This document shows positions 1-8,444 of a DNA stretch of 64,000 nucleotides, in pieces (position 1 is the first letter of the stretch; the number at the start of each line of letters is the position of its first letter). Made by a program: the position numbers and the translations under genes. The DNA is from Pedobacter kyungheensis (GTDB lineage: Bacteria > Bacteroidota > Bacteroidia > Sphingobacteriales > Sphingobacteriaceae): contig NZ_JSYN01000015.1 in assembly GCF_000812965.1 (NCBI RefSeq), positions 1 to 64,000 of the forward strand, read 5' to 3'. A model generated the notes under the pieces. The model was not told where the DNA came from, made no database searches, and saw nothing but the letters and a program-made list of their open reading frames with translations.

Positions 1-120
1 GGTGGCGGAATGGAGAAATCTATTTAGACAGATTTCTCGACTACGTTGCACTCCGCTCGAAATGACGCCCCAGGAAGGACCAGTCATTTATATTGGTTTT
101 TATACAATAAATTACCCTCA
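1..120. repeat. Dispersed intergenic repeat, copy cut by the window edge
   Basis: This stretch matches the element at about 33331-33480: both contain GGAGAAATCTATTTAGACAG, then CTCGACTACGTTGC, CGCTCGAAATGACG, and a shared tail TTTTTATACAATAAATTACC. This copy lacks the inner hairpin insert found in the 33 kb copy. It lies downstream of the hppD stop codon. No transposase is present, so it is a non-coding dispersed element. Confidence 0.75.
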
Positions 121-141
121 GGATCACATCCTAATGGGTTA

Positions 142-1272
142 TTACAAATTACCTCTCAACTCTTGTTCTCGTTCTAAAGACTCGAAAAGGGCTTTAAAGT
201 TACCTGCGCCAAAGCTTTGTGCGCCTTTACGCTGAATAATTTCAAAGAAAAGCGTTGGGCGGTCTTCTACAGGTTTGGTAAAAATCTGTAACAAATAACC
301 TTCTTCATCACAGTCTACCAAAATACCAAGACTTTCTAAAAGGGCAATTTCTTCATCAATTTTACCTACACGGGCCGGCATCATATCGTAATAAGCTTCT
401 GGCGGAGCGCTTAAAAACTCAACACCACGTGCTTTAAGTTCCTTAACGGTTTTAACGATATCTTTGGTGGCAACGGCAATATGCTGAACGCCTTCGCCTT
501 CATAATATTCAAGATATTCTTCAATCTGCGATTTCTTTTTGCCTTCGGCAGGCTCGTTAATCGGAAATTTTGAATAGCCGTTACCGTTACTCATTACCTT
601 ACTCATTAACGCAGAATATTCGGTATTGATTTGTTTATCATCAAAGGACAGGATATTTACAAAACCCATTACATCTTCATACCATTGCACAGCTTCGTTC
701 ATCCGGTTCCAGCCCACATTACCCACGCAATGATCGATGTATAAAAGACCAGCATCGGCAGGTTGATAATCGCTTTCCCACACCCGGTAACCCGGCATAA
801 ATGTTCCGGTATAATTTTTACGCTCAATAAACATGTGTACGGTTTCGCCATAAGTATAAATACCGCTCATTTTTACCTCACCATATTCATCGGTTAAGGT
901 TTTAGGCTCCATATAAGGCTTTGCACCACGTTTGGTGGTTTCATGGAAAGCGCTGTAGGCATCATCAACCCAAAGGGCAAGTACTTTTACACCATCGCCA
1001 TGTTTTTTTACATGCTCAGATATAGGGTGGTCTGATTTTAATGCGGTGGTTAAAATCAACCTGATTTTGCCCTGTTGCAATACATACGAAGCCCTGTCGC
1101 GCACACCAGTTTCGGGGCCGGCATAAGCCAGGCTTTGAAAACCAAATGCTGTTTTGTAGTAATGTGCAGCTTGTTTGGCATTACCCACATAAAATTCGAT
1201 GTAATCTGTTCCATTTATAGGCAGAAAATCCTGTGCCTTGGCTATCTTTTCTGCAAATGTTTGTGTTTCCAT
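142..1272 (-). CDS. hppD: 4-hydroxyphenylpyruvate dioxygenase
   Basis: Converts 4-hydroxyphenylpyruvate and O2 to homogentisate and CO2, the second step of tyrosine breakdown, in the cytoplasm. The 376-aa length fits the family. The protein has two vicinal-oxygen-chelate halves; the expected 2-His-1-Glu iron ligands are visible as His181 (LLYIDHCVGN), His264 (GVQHIAVATK) and Glu344 (LFFEIIQRKG). The conserved C-terminal stretch around FGAGNFKALFESLE is intact. It lies 103 nt downstream of hmgA on the same strand and is probably co-transcribed with it. The ATG at 1272 gives the full N-terminal domain. Identification is secure. Confidence 0.97.
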   Translation of the reverse strand: METQTFAEKIAKAQDFLPINGTDYIEFYVGNAKQAAHYYKTAFGFQSLAYAGPETGVRDRASYVLQQGKIRLILTTALKSDHPISEHVKKHGDGVKVLALWVDDAYSAFHETTKRGAKPYMEPKTLTDEYGEVKMSGIYTYGETVHMFIERKNYTGTFMPGYRVWESDYQPADAGLLYIDHCVGNVGWNRMNEAVQWYEDVMGFVNILSFDDKQINTEYSALMSKVMSNGNGYSKFPINEPAEGKKKSQIEEYLEYYEGEGVQHIAVATKDIVKTVKELKARGVEFLSAPPEAYYDMMPARVGKIDEEIALLESLGILVDCDEEGYLLQIFTKPVEDRPTLFFEIIQRKGAQSFGAGNFKALFESLEREQELRGNL

Positions 1273-1375
1273 TATTTTTTGTTGTTGTAAACGTTGTAAT
1301 GTTTTAAGGTTAAATGTTATGTAACCGTTAATTATTATATCTGATTCGACTCAAGACTCCAAACTCCCAACTCAG

Positions 1376-2536
1376 TTACCCTTCTTGCCAGCTCTTGTGG
1401 TAATTTTCATCTTCAATTGCCAGGGCATCTTCGGTAATCATTAAGGGCTGAAAAGGATCGATCATTACGGCCAGCTCATCGGTTTTTTCTTTTCCGATCG
1501 ATTTTTCTACCGTACCCGGGTGTGGGCCGTGAGGTATTCCTCCAGGGTGCAGGGTAATTTGTCCTTTTACCACACTTTTGCGGCTCATAAAATCGCCATC
1601 CACATAGTACAGTACTTCATCGCTATCTACATTGCTGTGGTTGTAAGGTGCTGGGATTGAATCAGGATGGTAATCGTATTTGCGTGGAACAAAAGAGCAG
1701 ACTACAAAATTATGTCCTTCAAAGGTCTGGTGAACAGGTGGCGGCTGGTGCAGGCGACCGGTAATGGGTTCAAAATCGTGTATAGAGAAGGCGTAAGGGT
1801 AATGGTAGCCATCCCAACCTACGTAATCGAATGGGTGAGTACCGTAGGTGTAGGGATAAATCAATCCCTGTTTCTTAATTAGTACTTTGTAGTCGCCATA
1901 TTCATCATGCGTTTGCAGGTTTTCGGGTAAGCGTAAATCGCGTTCGCAATAGGGGGCATGTTCCATTAACTGGCCATACTGGTTTAAGTATCTTTTTGGT
2001 GATCTTAAGGGACTAAAACTTTCTACAATAAAGAGGCGGTTTTGCTCAGTATCAAATTCCATCTGGTAAATGGTTCCACGGGGAATAATGAGATAATCGC
2101 CGTAACCAAACTTGATTTCGCCAAAGCCGGTTTTCAGCTTACCGGTACCCTCATGGATAAAGATCATTTCATCGGCCTGACTGTTTTTATAAAAATAATC
2201 AGTCATCGATTTTTTAGGCGCCGCCAGAACAATATGTAAATCGTTATTGACCAAAACCGGCTTTCTGCTTTTTAGAAAATCATCTTCGGGTTTAATGTTG
2301 AAACCAATTAAGCTGGTGTGTTTAAGGTGCTTTGCACGGGCAATTTTTGGCTCAACACTATAAGGTTCGCCCAGGTGTTTTACAATGGTTGGCGGGTGGC
2401 AGTGATAAACCAGTGAATATACACTCGAAAAACCTTCGGTTGATACCAATTCTTCGGCATAGAGATTCCCGTCAGGTTTGCGAAAAACCGTGTGTCGTTT
2501 AGCTGGAATCTGCCCCAATTTATGATAAACAGGCAT
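1376..2536 (-). CDS. hmgA: Homogentisate 1,2-dioxygenase
   Basis: Opens the aromatic ring of homogentisate with O2 to give maleylacetoacetate; a cytoplasmic non-haem iron enzyme. At 386 aa it is shorter than the roughly 430-aa proteobacterial and animal enzymes, which is usual for this branch. The cupin iron-site region is recognisable as YNHSNVDSDEVLYYVDG followed by HPGGIPHGPHPG, which would supply the His, Glu and His ligands. It is the first gene of a probable hmgA-hppD unit. The fumarylacetoacetase gene lies on the opposite strand about 0.8 kb away, completing most of the homogentisate pathway. Confidence 0.95.
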   Translation of the reverse strand: MPVYHKLGQIPAKRHTVFRKPDGNLYAEELVSTEGFSSVYSLVYHCHPPTIVKHLGEPYSVEPKIARAKHLKHTSLIGFNIKPEDDFLKSRKPVLVNNDLHIVLAAPKKSMTDYFYKNSQADEMIFIHEGTGKLKTGFGEIKFGYGDYLIIPRGTIYQMEFDTEQNRLFIVESFSPLRSPKRYLNQYGQLMEHAPYCERDLRLPENLQTHDEYGDYKVLIKKQGLIYPYTYGTHPFDYVGWDGYHYPYAFSIHDFEPITGRLHQPPPVHQTFEGHNFVVCSFVPRKYDYHPDSIPAPYNHSNVDSDEVLYYVDGDFMSRKSVVKGQITLHPGGIPHGPHPGTVEKSIGKEKTDELAVMIDPFQPLMITEDALAIEDENYHKSWQEG

Positions 2537-2628
2537 AATATATGATGTTATGGTTAGAAAAAAATCCTAAGAAATAAACAATTCAAACGGCAATGCGTTT
2601 CAATTAAAAAAAAGAAAAGGAGGATAAA

Positions 2629-2730
2629 TTACAGAGAATACTGAGCCATGATCAGCTTGGATAGCATCTTATAGCGACGGGCCGCAATTGCGTCGTTTAC
2701 TAAAGTAATATGTAATGCTTTTAAGATCAT
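2629..2730 (-). CDS. Possible 33-aa small protein upstream of hmgA
   Basis: An ATG at 2730 opens a 33-codon frame ending in TAA at 2629-2631; it encodes a basic peptide containing NDAIAARRYKMLSKL. It lies about 90 nt upstream of hmgA on the same strand, so it could be a small protein or a leader peptide of the hmgA transcript. The composition (helix-forming, Arg/Lys-rich, no low complexity) looks protein-like, but I recognise no family and a chance frame is possible. Confidence 0.3.
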   Translation of the reverse strand: MILKALHITLVNDAIAARRYKMLSKLIMAQYSL

Positions 2731-2812
2731 GGTTTTAATGCAGCCAAGGTAAGTATTTTATTTAAAATTTAAAATTTTAATTACCTTTAATTACTCAACA
2801 AATCTCCCGCAC

Positions 2813-3283
2813 ATGAAATTTATTTTTACGATCCTATGCTGCCTGGCCTTTGCTTTTGGCAGTTTTGCACAACAACAGCATCCAACACCAAAAGCAAAAT
2901 ATAAAATTAAAATAGTTGATCGTAAAGGAAAGGTAACCCGCGGATTGTTTTATGCGGCCTATGATGATGGGTTAACGTTAATTAAAAACCGCAGAGATAC
3001 TGTAAAATTAAGTGCCGATAGCATTTCTGCATTGTATATTCACCGCAGGGGTATTGTAGCTCCTTTGGCTATTGCGGGTGGTTTAACCTTTTTTGTACTG
3101 GGTGCAACAAGCGATAAGCTTGCCGAATCGTTTCTGCTCATTGCTGCAGGAGTGCCCGCCGGAGTGGCCGGAGGTTTACTTATTGGCGAACTTTTTGCCA
3201 ACAAAAAATATTATAAACAGCTGGAAGCAAAAGATTTTCCGCTAATCAAACCGAACCTTCAAAAATATACCGCGTTAAAATAA
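2813..3283 (+). CDS. Exported protein of unknown function
   Basis: 156 aa. A clear Sec signal peptide occupies about residues 1-19 (MKFIFTILCCLAFAFGSFAQ), followed by a basic region with VDRKGKVTRGLFYAAYDDGL, which looks like a short beta-strand segment reporting on an internal structure. Residues about 83-120 form a hydrophobic, Gly-rich stretch that may be one or two membrane segments. I do not recognise a family. It stands alone between the divergently transcribed hmgA and the co-directional fumarylacetoacetase gene, with a near-match -7 box (TACCTTTA) at 2782-2789. Confidence 0.75.
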   Translation: MKFIFTILCCLAFAFGSFAQQQHPTPKAKYKIKIVDRKGKVTRGLFYAAYDDGLTLIKNRRDTVKLSADSISALYIHRRGIVAPLAIAGGLTFFVLGATSDKLAESFLLIAAGVPAGVAGGLLIGELFANKKYYKQLEAKDFPLIKPNLQKYTALK

Positions 3284-3319
3284 TAGCGCTTAAATTTTAT
3301 TTTGAGCAGCCGAATTGCT

Positions 3320-3327
3320 TAGCTTTG
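3320..3327 (+). promoter_or_regulatory. Predicted -7 box for the fumarylacetoacetase-type gene
   Basis: TAGCTTTG is an exact match to the Bacteroidota TAnnTTTG element, 23 nt before the ATG at 3351. A TTTG at 3301-3304 could be the -33 element but its 15-nt spacing is short. Confidence 0.5.
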
Positions 3328-3350
3328 CCGGGTATTTAACCAAATGATAT

Positions 3351-4346
3351 ATGAAATTAGTATCCTATAAAACCGAAGACAGAGAGCATCTTGGCGTGTT
3401 TGTAAACGGACATATTTATAATCTGAACAGCTGCGATAAGCTGTTACCGGATAATATGAACGAGTTTTTGCAAGGTGGCGAAGTGTTAATGGAAAGGGCT
3501 AAAAGGGTAGACGACCAGATAAAGGAAGGTAGTTTACAGGCCAAGGAAGAAATTTTTTATGAACTTTTAGCACCTGTTCCACACCCTGCCAGTTGCCGTG
3601 ACGGATATGCTTTCAGACAGCATGTGGCTGCTGCCCGCAGAAACAGGAAGGTTGATATGATTCCGCAATTTGATGAGTACCCGATTTTCTATTTTACCAA
3701 TCATAATGCCATCCAGGGAACAGGCGAAATTGAGTGTATGCCCGATCATTTTGATAAACTCGATTTTGAATTGGAAATTGCCGTGGTTATTGGTAAAAAA
3801 GGTAGAAATATAACTGCAGCTGAGGCAGATAGTTACATTGCCGGTTATATGGTAATGAACGATATGAGTGCCCGCACTTTGCAAATGGAAGAAATGCTCC
3901 TGAACCTGGGCCCGGCCAAAGGAAAAGATTTTTCGACAGTTATTGGCCCATGGCTGGTAACACCAGATGAATTGTTGCCTTATAAAGTACCTGCAAAAGA
4001 TGGCCATGTTGGTAATGCTTACGATTTAAAAATGACCTGTAGGGTAAATGGTATCGAAGTTTCGAGAGGAAATGCCGCCGATATGGACTGGACCTTTGCC
4101 GAAATTATTGAGCGTTGTGCCTATGGGGTAGATATTCTTCCAGGAGATGTAATTGGTTCTGGTACAGTAGGCACAGGCTGTTTCTTAGAATTAAACGGCA
4201 CAGGTTTGCTTAACGATCCGAACTACAAAGTACAATGGTTGCAACCAGGTGATGTAGTAGAAATGGAAATTACGGGGTTGGGTGCACTTACCAATAACAT
4301 TACGAAAGCTGATACTGATTTTTCGATACTTGCGTTGAAAAAATAG
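3351..4346 (+). CDS. Fumarylacetoacetate hydrolase family protein
   Basis: Predicted to hydrolyse fumarylacetoacetate to fumarate and acetoacetate, the last step of homogentisate breakdown. 331 aa. The FAH fold is visible: DFELEIAVVIGKKG (metal-ligand acidic residues, about 143-156), a NDMSARTLQ motif near residue 169 (family form NDxSARD), a KGKDFSTVIGPW segment and a C-terminal GSGTVGTGC. It is close to hppD, hmgA and an aromatic amino acid hydroxylase, which supports this substrate over other FAH-family reactions such as acylpyruvate or catechol-pathway hydrolysis. No maleylacetoacetate isomerase gene is seen in the window. Confidence 0.88.
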   Translation: MKLVSYKTEDREHLGVFVNGHIYNLNSCDKLLPDNMNEFLQGGEVLMERAKRVDDQIKEGSLQAKEEIFYELLAPVPHPASCRDGYAFRQHVAAARRNRKVDMIPQFDEYPIFYFTNHNAIQGTGEIECMPDHFDKLDFELEIAVVIGKKGRNITAAEADSYIAGYMVMNDMSARTLQMEEMLLNLGPAKGKDFSTVIGPWLVTPDELLPYKVPAKDGHVGNAYDLKMTCRVNGIEVSRGNAADMDWTFAEIIERCAYGVDILPGDVIGSGTVGTGCFLELNGTGLLNDPNYKVQWLQPGDVVEMEITGLGALTNNITKADTDFSILALKK

Positions 4347-4385
4347 TTGAAACGTTTCTTAATAAATAGTTGAAAAGTTTTAACG

Positions 4386-4473
4386 TTGGAATGTTTTAAT
4401 GTTGCAAAGTGCATAATTAGCATTGCAACATTTTAAAGTTGGAAAGTTTTAATGTTGCAAATTGCATAGCTGG
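4386..4473. repeat. Intergenic hairpin with direct and inverted copies
   Basis: The segment TTTTAATGTTGCAAAGTGCA (from 4393) recurs as TTTTAATGTTGCAAATTGCA (from 4446), and an inverted copy GCATTGCAACATTTTAAAG lies between them (4419-4437). The first copy and the inverted copy can pair into a long AT-rich hairpin just after the fumarylacetoacetase-type gene. Related words (TTTAACGTTGGAATG) recur at 6558-6600. No coding potential is seen. Confidence 0.65.
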
Positions 4474-4544
4474 AATCGAAATGTTTTAAAGCGGAAGCTG
4501 TAGACTTTAAGCTAAATTTATATATTTAATTAAAAATTATATAA

Positions 4545-4952
4545 ATGGCAAAGGTTGAGCGGTTTGAAGATTTAGAAATATGGCAATTGGCTAAGCAGGT
4601 TGGTGTCGAGGCTTACCGGATTTCGGATACAGAACCGATGAGATCAGACTTTGGTTTAAAAGATCAGTTTCGCAGAGCTGCAATGTCAATGTCGGATAAT
4701 GTTGCAGAAGGCTTTGAATATAACAACAACGCTGACTTTATTCGGTTTCTTGTATATGCAAAAGGATCGTCGGGGGAGTTTAGAAATAAACTGATTATTC
4801 TGGAGGAGGCGGGGAAACTCAGCACTACAGATTATAAGTTACTTCACGAAAAATGCATCGAATTTTCGGCTAAAACTAAACGTTTCATCGATTATTTAAA
4901 GGATTTTGAACAGAAAAAGAAAGCACTTAAGAAGAGAAATAACTCCATTTAA
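4545..4952 (+). CDS. Four-helix-bundle protein (23S rRNA intervening-sequence-protein family)
   Basis: 135 aa, entirely helical in appearance. The family signature is clear: FEDLEIWQLAKQV at the N-terminus, LKDQFRRAAMSMSDNVAEGFEY in the middle and FIRFLVYAKGSSGEFRNKL after it. These proteins were first noticed inside 23S rRNA insertions and occur widely as orphan genes in Bacteroidota; their function is not established. This copy is not next to an rRNA operon. Its last codons form half of a transcription terminator hairpin. The ATG at 4545 follows a very AT-rich leader. Confidence 0.9.
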   Translation: MAKVERFEDLEIWQLAKQVGVEAYRISDTEPMRSDFGLKDQFRRAAMSMSDNVAEGFEYNNNADFIRFLVYAKGSSGEFRNKLIILEEAGKLSTTDYKLLHEKCIEFSAKTKRFIDYLKDFEQKKKALKKRNNSI

Positions 4953-4963
4953 GTGCTTTTAGC
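4920..4963 (+). terminator. Intrinsic terminator overlapping the end of the four-helix-bundle gene
   Basis: AAAGCACTTAA (4920-4930) pairs perfectly with TTAAGTGCTTT (4949-4959), followed by T-rich sequence. The 5' arm is inside the coding sequence and the stop codon (4950-4952) is inside the 3' arm. Confidence 0.75.
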
Positions 4964-5026
4964 TTTTCGCCAGGTGCACCCAAAACATTCCAACTTTCCA
5001 ACATTATATAAACAATTTTTTTACTT

Positions 5027-5914
5027 GTGCTAACTTTAAATACCTCCGATTTAACCCCCGTACAACTGCAAAACTATCTGCAGTACGCCATTGCGCCACG
5101 ACCGATTTGCTTTGCATCTACGATCGATGCCGAAGGGAATATTAATTTAAGTCCTTTCAGTTTCTTTAATATGTTTAGCACTAATCCGCCGATTTGTGTT
5201 TTTTCACCTTCAAGACGTGTGCGTGATAATACCACTAAGCATACTTTAGAAAATGTGCTCGAGGTTAAAGAATGTGTAATCAACATTGTTAACTACGATA
5301 TGGTGCAGCAAATGAGTTTGGCCAGTACCGAATATGCAAAAGGCGTAAATGAGTTTGAAAAGGCAGGTTTTACCATGTTGAAATCTGATTTGGTGCGGCC
5401 TCCGCGTGTAGCCGAGGCACCGGTTCAGTTAGAGTGTGTGGTAAATGAAGTAATTGCATTGGGTGATGGTCATGGTGCCGGAAACCTCATTCTGGTGGAG
5501 ATTAAACGCATACACATTAACGAAGCCATTTTAGATGCTGAAGGGAAAATAGACCAGCAGAAAATTGATTTAGTAGCCCGTTTGGGCGGCGACTGGTATT
5601 GCAGGGTAACTGCCGATAATTTGTTTAAAGTAGCAAAGCCTTTGGCTAAGCTGGGAATTGGTGTAGATAGTTTACCTCATGCGGTGCGTTACTCAAAAGT
5701 ATTAACAGGTAATGATTTAGGCATGTTGGGTAATGTAGAGGTTTTACCCAGCGATGAAGCGGTTGATTTGATTAGCAACCATGCAGAAGTTAAAGAAGTG
5801 CTGGATGCGACAATTGGCGATGCCACAAACCGCGAACGTGAACTGCACGAGCTGGCCAAAAAGTTTTTAAATAATGGTGAGGTAGAATTTGCTTTAAAAA
5901 TTGTTTTGCTTTAA
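5027..5914 (+). CDS. Flavin reductase family protein
   Basis: 295 aa with an N-terminal FMN-binding split-barrel domain of the flavin reductase-like type. The diagnostic segment is AIAPRPICFASTIDAEGNINLSPFSFFNMFS (about residues 21-51), followed by RVRDNTTKHTLENVLEVKECVIN. Proteins like this in Bacteroidota have an extra C-terminal helical region of about 90 residues, present here. It sits between the fumarylacetoacetase-type gene and a YdeI protein; a role in aromatic breakdown is possible by context but its substrate is unknown. The start is GTG at 5027; homologues begin at the same Met-Leu-Thr position, and no ATG fits. Confidence 0.88.
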   Translation: MLTLNTSDLTPVQLQNYLQYAIAPRPICFASTIDAEGNINLSPFSFFNMFSTNPPICVFSPSRRVRDNTTKHTLENVLEVKECVINIVNYDMVQQMSLASTEYAKGVNEFEKAGFTMLKSDLVRPPRVAEAPVQLECVVNEVIALGDGHGAGNLILVEIKRIHINEAILDAEGKIDQQKIDLVARLGGDWYCRVTADNLFKVAKPLAKLGIGVDSLPHAVRYSKVLTGNDLGMLGNVEVLPSDEAVDLISNHAEVKEVLDATIGDATNRERELHELAKKFLNNGEVEFALKIVLL

Positions 5915-5936
5915 ATTTAATTTAAGACTTTAAGCT

Positions 5937-6542
5937 ATGCATACAATTGTTCAGGTAGACCAGTACATTATTAAATCGGCCGAATTTGCGATTCCAATTC
6001 TGGATCATTTACGCAACCTGGTGCACAAGGCCGATGCCCGCATCGAAGAAAAAATAAAATGGGGTATGCCCAGTTTCGATTATAAGGGTATTGTATGCCA
6101 GATGGCGGCCTTTAAGCACCATTGTGTTTTCGGTTTTTGGAAAGCTTCTATCATGGAGGATGAATATGGCATTTTTAAAGATAAAGGAGATGCTATGGGC
6201 GGTTTGGGGAGGATTACCTCTTTTGATGATTTGCCAGCAGATGAAATCCTGATTGCGTATATTCAGCAAGCGATTAAGCTCAATGAGGATAATGTTAAAT
6301 TACCAGCAAAGCCAAAGCCAACTGAGAAAAAAGAACTGGTTGTACCTGAATATTTTATCGATGCCTTAAGTGAAGACCCAAGAGCGCTTGCCGTTTTTCA
6401 GAATTTTAGTCCATCGAACAAAAAAGATTATGTATTGTGGCTGGAAGAAGCCAAAACTGAAGCCACCCGCTTAAAAAGGTTAGCAACTGCTGTTGAATGG
6501 ATAGGAGAGGGTAAGAGCAGGATGTGGAAATACCAAAAGTAG
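5937..6542 (+). CDS. YdeI/OmpD-associated family protein with DUF1801-type N-terminus
   Basis: 201 aa. The first part (about 1-115) has the DUF1801/iron-chaperone-like fold, with RIEEKIKWGMPSFDYKGIVCQMAAFKHHCVFGFWK as its signature. The C-terminal part (about 135-200) is the YdeI/OmpD-associated motif, LSEDPRALAVFQNFSPSNKKDYVLWLEEAKTEATRLKRL. Cytoplasmic, no signal peptide. The molecular function of the family is not known; some members are linked by name to bacteriocin protection. It starts 22 nt after the flavin reductase gene and may be in the same transcript. Confidence 0.9.
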   Translation: MHTIVQVDQYIIKSAEFAIPILDHLRNLVHKADARIEEKIKWGMPSFDYKGIVCQMAAFKHHCVFGFWKASIMEDEYGIFKDKGDAMGGLGRITSFDDLPADEILIAYIQQAIKLNEDNVKLPAKPKPTEKKELVVPEYFIDALSEDPRALAVFQNFSPSNKKDYVLWLEEAKTEATRLKRLATAVEWIGEGKSRMWKYQK

Positions 6543-6623
6543 CTCTTGAAAGCGGGATTTAACGTTGGAATGATTGAAGGTTGGAATGATTTAATGTTTT
6601 AAGTCGGCAATTTATTCAATCAT

Positions 6624-7169
6624 TTAAAGTATACTCACCACTTTCATAAAACGGTTTTTATAGTGCCCGTTAAAATCGGTTATGGTTACGCCGTGTGCCT
6701 TACCTGAAGAAGCGTGGATAAATTTAATCCCATTCTCATCAATCGAATAAATAATGCCTACATGGCCAATTCTTCTAATGCGCGAGTTACTGCCGGTAAA
6801 TATCAATACATCGCCAACTTTGGCATTTTCGAGTGTAGTTTCTGTACCGGTATAGCTAAACTCTCTCGATGAGCGGGGTACCTTAAAGCCAAAATTGCTG
6901 AATACATAACTCACAAAGCCCGAACAATCGAAACCAACTTTTGGATTGCTGGTGGCATACCGGTAAGGAATACCGAGCATACTTTTGGCAAAATCGATCA
7001 AACTCTCGGTTTGTTTCTCAGGATCCTTATTAGTTGATTTATTTTCTTTTGGGAGGCTGGCAACCAGCTTTTTAACCAGCTCCTGGTATTGGGCCGGTAT
7101 TACTGTTTGGGCTTTTCCTGCGGTAGCAGACAAGATGAAAAACAAAATCGGGACTATTATTTTCTTCAT
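6624..7169 (-). CDS. NlpC/P60-family cell-wall peptidase (C40)
   Basis: Predicted secreted gamma-D-glutamyl-diamino-acid endopeptidase acting on peptidoglycan stem peptides. The signal peptide starts MKKIIVPILFFILSATAGKAQ. The catalytic Cys is in GFDCSGFVSYVF, the catalytic His in RIGHVGIIYS, and a third polar residue follows in KFIHASSGKAHG. The protein is 181 aa when started at the ATG at 7169; a longer frame to 7208 would run through the -7 box and destroy the signal peptide, so the shorter start is chosen. It is a stand-alone gene. Confidence 0.9.
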   Translation of the reverse strand: MKKIIVPILFFILSATAGKAQTVIPAQYQELVKKLVASLPKENKSTNKDPEKQTESLIDFAKSMLGIPYRYATSNPKVGFDCSGFVSYVFSNFGFKVPRSSREFSYTGTETTLENAKVGDVLIFTGSNSRIRRIGHVGIIYSIDENGIKFIHASSGKAHGVTITDFNGHYKNRFMKVVSIL

Positions 7170-7179
7170 AGGCTGGTGC

Positions 7180-7187
7180 CAAAGATA
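7180..7187 (-). promoter_or_regulatory. Predicted -7 box for the NlpC/P60 gene
   Basis: On the minus strand this reads TATCTTTG, an exact TAnnTTTG match, 10 nt before the ATG at 7169. It fixes the start at the signal-peptide methionine. Confidence 0.55.
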
Positions 7188-7284
7188 TAAAAAATATCTA
7201 AAGGCCATTAAAATGTTGAAAATGAGTGGAAATAAAAAAGTCTGGATAATTTTACCCAGACTTCAATTCATATATTTGGTTCGC

Positions 7285-7659
7285 TTAAATACCAGGGAAC
7301 ATGGTCTGTGCGCGATCGCCAATTAATGGGATGGCTTTTTTCTCACCTTGTGCAGCACCGATTAAGCCAATAATCCACAGTACAAAAAGCCCGATTTGTA
7401 TGATACGGAGAATATAATAACCTGTTTCGAAGCCTGTGGTAAACAGTAAAGGGATCAGGAATAAACTTAAGCCCCAGCTCAATACGGTTGATACCAAATG
7501 GAACAACAGTGTTTGCTTTAAATGATACCTGCTTAATTCGGTCTGGTTATCTTTATACATGGCAAAATAGGCGATTAACCAGCCAATAAACCAGAAATAG
7601 CTTACAATTGCCGCATTTTTTCCGCTGTCGGCTGTGCTGAAAGGGGTATTTGTTTCCAT
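7285..7659 (-). CDS. DUF4870-type small integral membrane protein
   Basis: 124 aa with three hydrophobic segments at about residues 18-35, 50-72 and 82-103. The sequence KNAAIVSYFWFIGWLIAYFA and SRYHLKQTLLFHLVS resembles the DUF4870/Tic20-like small membrane proteins, in which a conserved RYHxxQ motif lies between the first two helices. Function unknown. It stands alone between the NlpC gene and an SDR gene, all minus strand. Confidence 0.75.
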   Translation of the reverse strand: METNTPFSTADSGKNAAIVSYFWFIGWLIAYFAMYKDNQTELSRYHLKQTLLFHLVSTVLSWGLSLFLIPLLFTTGFETGYYILRIIQIGLFVLWIIGLIGAAQGEKKAIPLIGDRAQTMFPGI

Positions 7660-7701
7660 AGATTTTTAGTTTTTAATGTAAATTACTAAAAAAATAATAA
7701 C

Positions 7702-8403
7702 TTATGGAGTAGTTACTGCTACCGGTAAAATTTTTCCATTAAAGAATTTATGTCCTGTTTTAGCAAAATCGCATACATATTTGCCCATTTCGAAAGCCAT
7801 AACCGGACTTTGATAGCCTGGAAAAGCAGTTTCGAGCATTTCGGTTTGCGCAGAACCCAGGGCCAGGCAATTAATTTTGATACCTGTTTCGGCAAGTTCG
7901 AAAGCTAAGCATTCGGTAAGGGTATGTAATGCAGCTTTACTGGCCGAGTAAGCCGAAAGGCCAGGGAATTTAACGCTGCCCTGAAAACCACCCATACTGC
8001 CAATATTTACAATGTGGCTTCCGCTTTGCATTAAGGGGAGTACATTCTGGATCATCCTGAAATGAGAAATTACGTTGCTTTGCAGCATTTCGCCCAGGTC
8101 AACCTCGGTAGTTTCTAAAAAGGGTTTATTAACCAAAGCACCTGCGTTGTTAATGAGTATATCTATGTTGCCTAAACGCTCTTTTAAAAAAGGAACCAAT
8201 GCTGCGTAATCATCGTTTACAATGTCAAACTCAACAGGTAAAAGTGTACAATCAGGGTTAATGCCTCTGGCAATTTCTAAAAGTTTACGCAGTTTATCTG
8301 CCGAACGGGCAATGGCAACAATCTTATTTTCTTTCTGTAAGCTAAATTCTAAAGCAGCTTCGAAACCGATACCGCTACTTGCACCTGTAATTATAATGTT
8401 CAT
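7702..8403 (-). CDS. Short-chain dehydrogenase/reductase
   Basis: 233 aa Rossmann-fold oxidoreductase. The nucleotide-binding motif is GASSGIGFEAA (residues about 7-17), the NAG motif is LINNAGALV (about 85-93), and the catalytic Ser-Tyr-Lys triad is in IVNIGSMGG and YSASKAAL. The extended C-terminus of substrate-specific SDRs is missing, so it is on the short side. The substrate cannot be told from sequence. It is transcribed towards the DUF4870 gene. Confidence 0.9.
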   Translation of the reverse strand: MNIIITGASSGIGFEAALEFSLQKENKIVAIARSADKLRKLLEIARGINPDCTLLPVEFDIVNDDYAALVPFLKERLGNIDILINNAGALVNKPFLETTEVDLGEMLQSNVISHFRMIQNVLPLMQSGSHIVNIGSMGGFQGSVKFPGLSAYSASKAALHTLTECLAFELAETGIKINCLALGSAQTEMLETAFPGYQSPVMAFEMGKYVCDFAKTGHKFFNGKILPVAVTTP

Positions 8404-8444
8404 TAAAGTTGTTTAAAATTGTTGTAAAGTTAAAAGATAAAATT

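Noticed and set aside
2-235. Open frame at the window start
   Set aside because: It lies in the repeat copy and over the end of hppD on the other strand; no protein signature.
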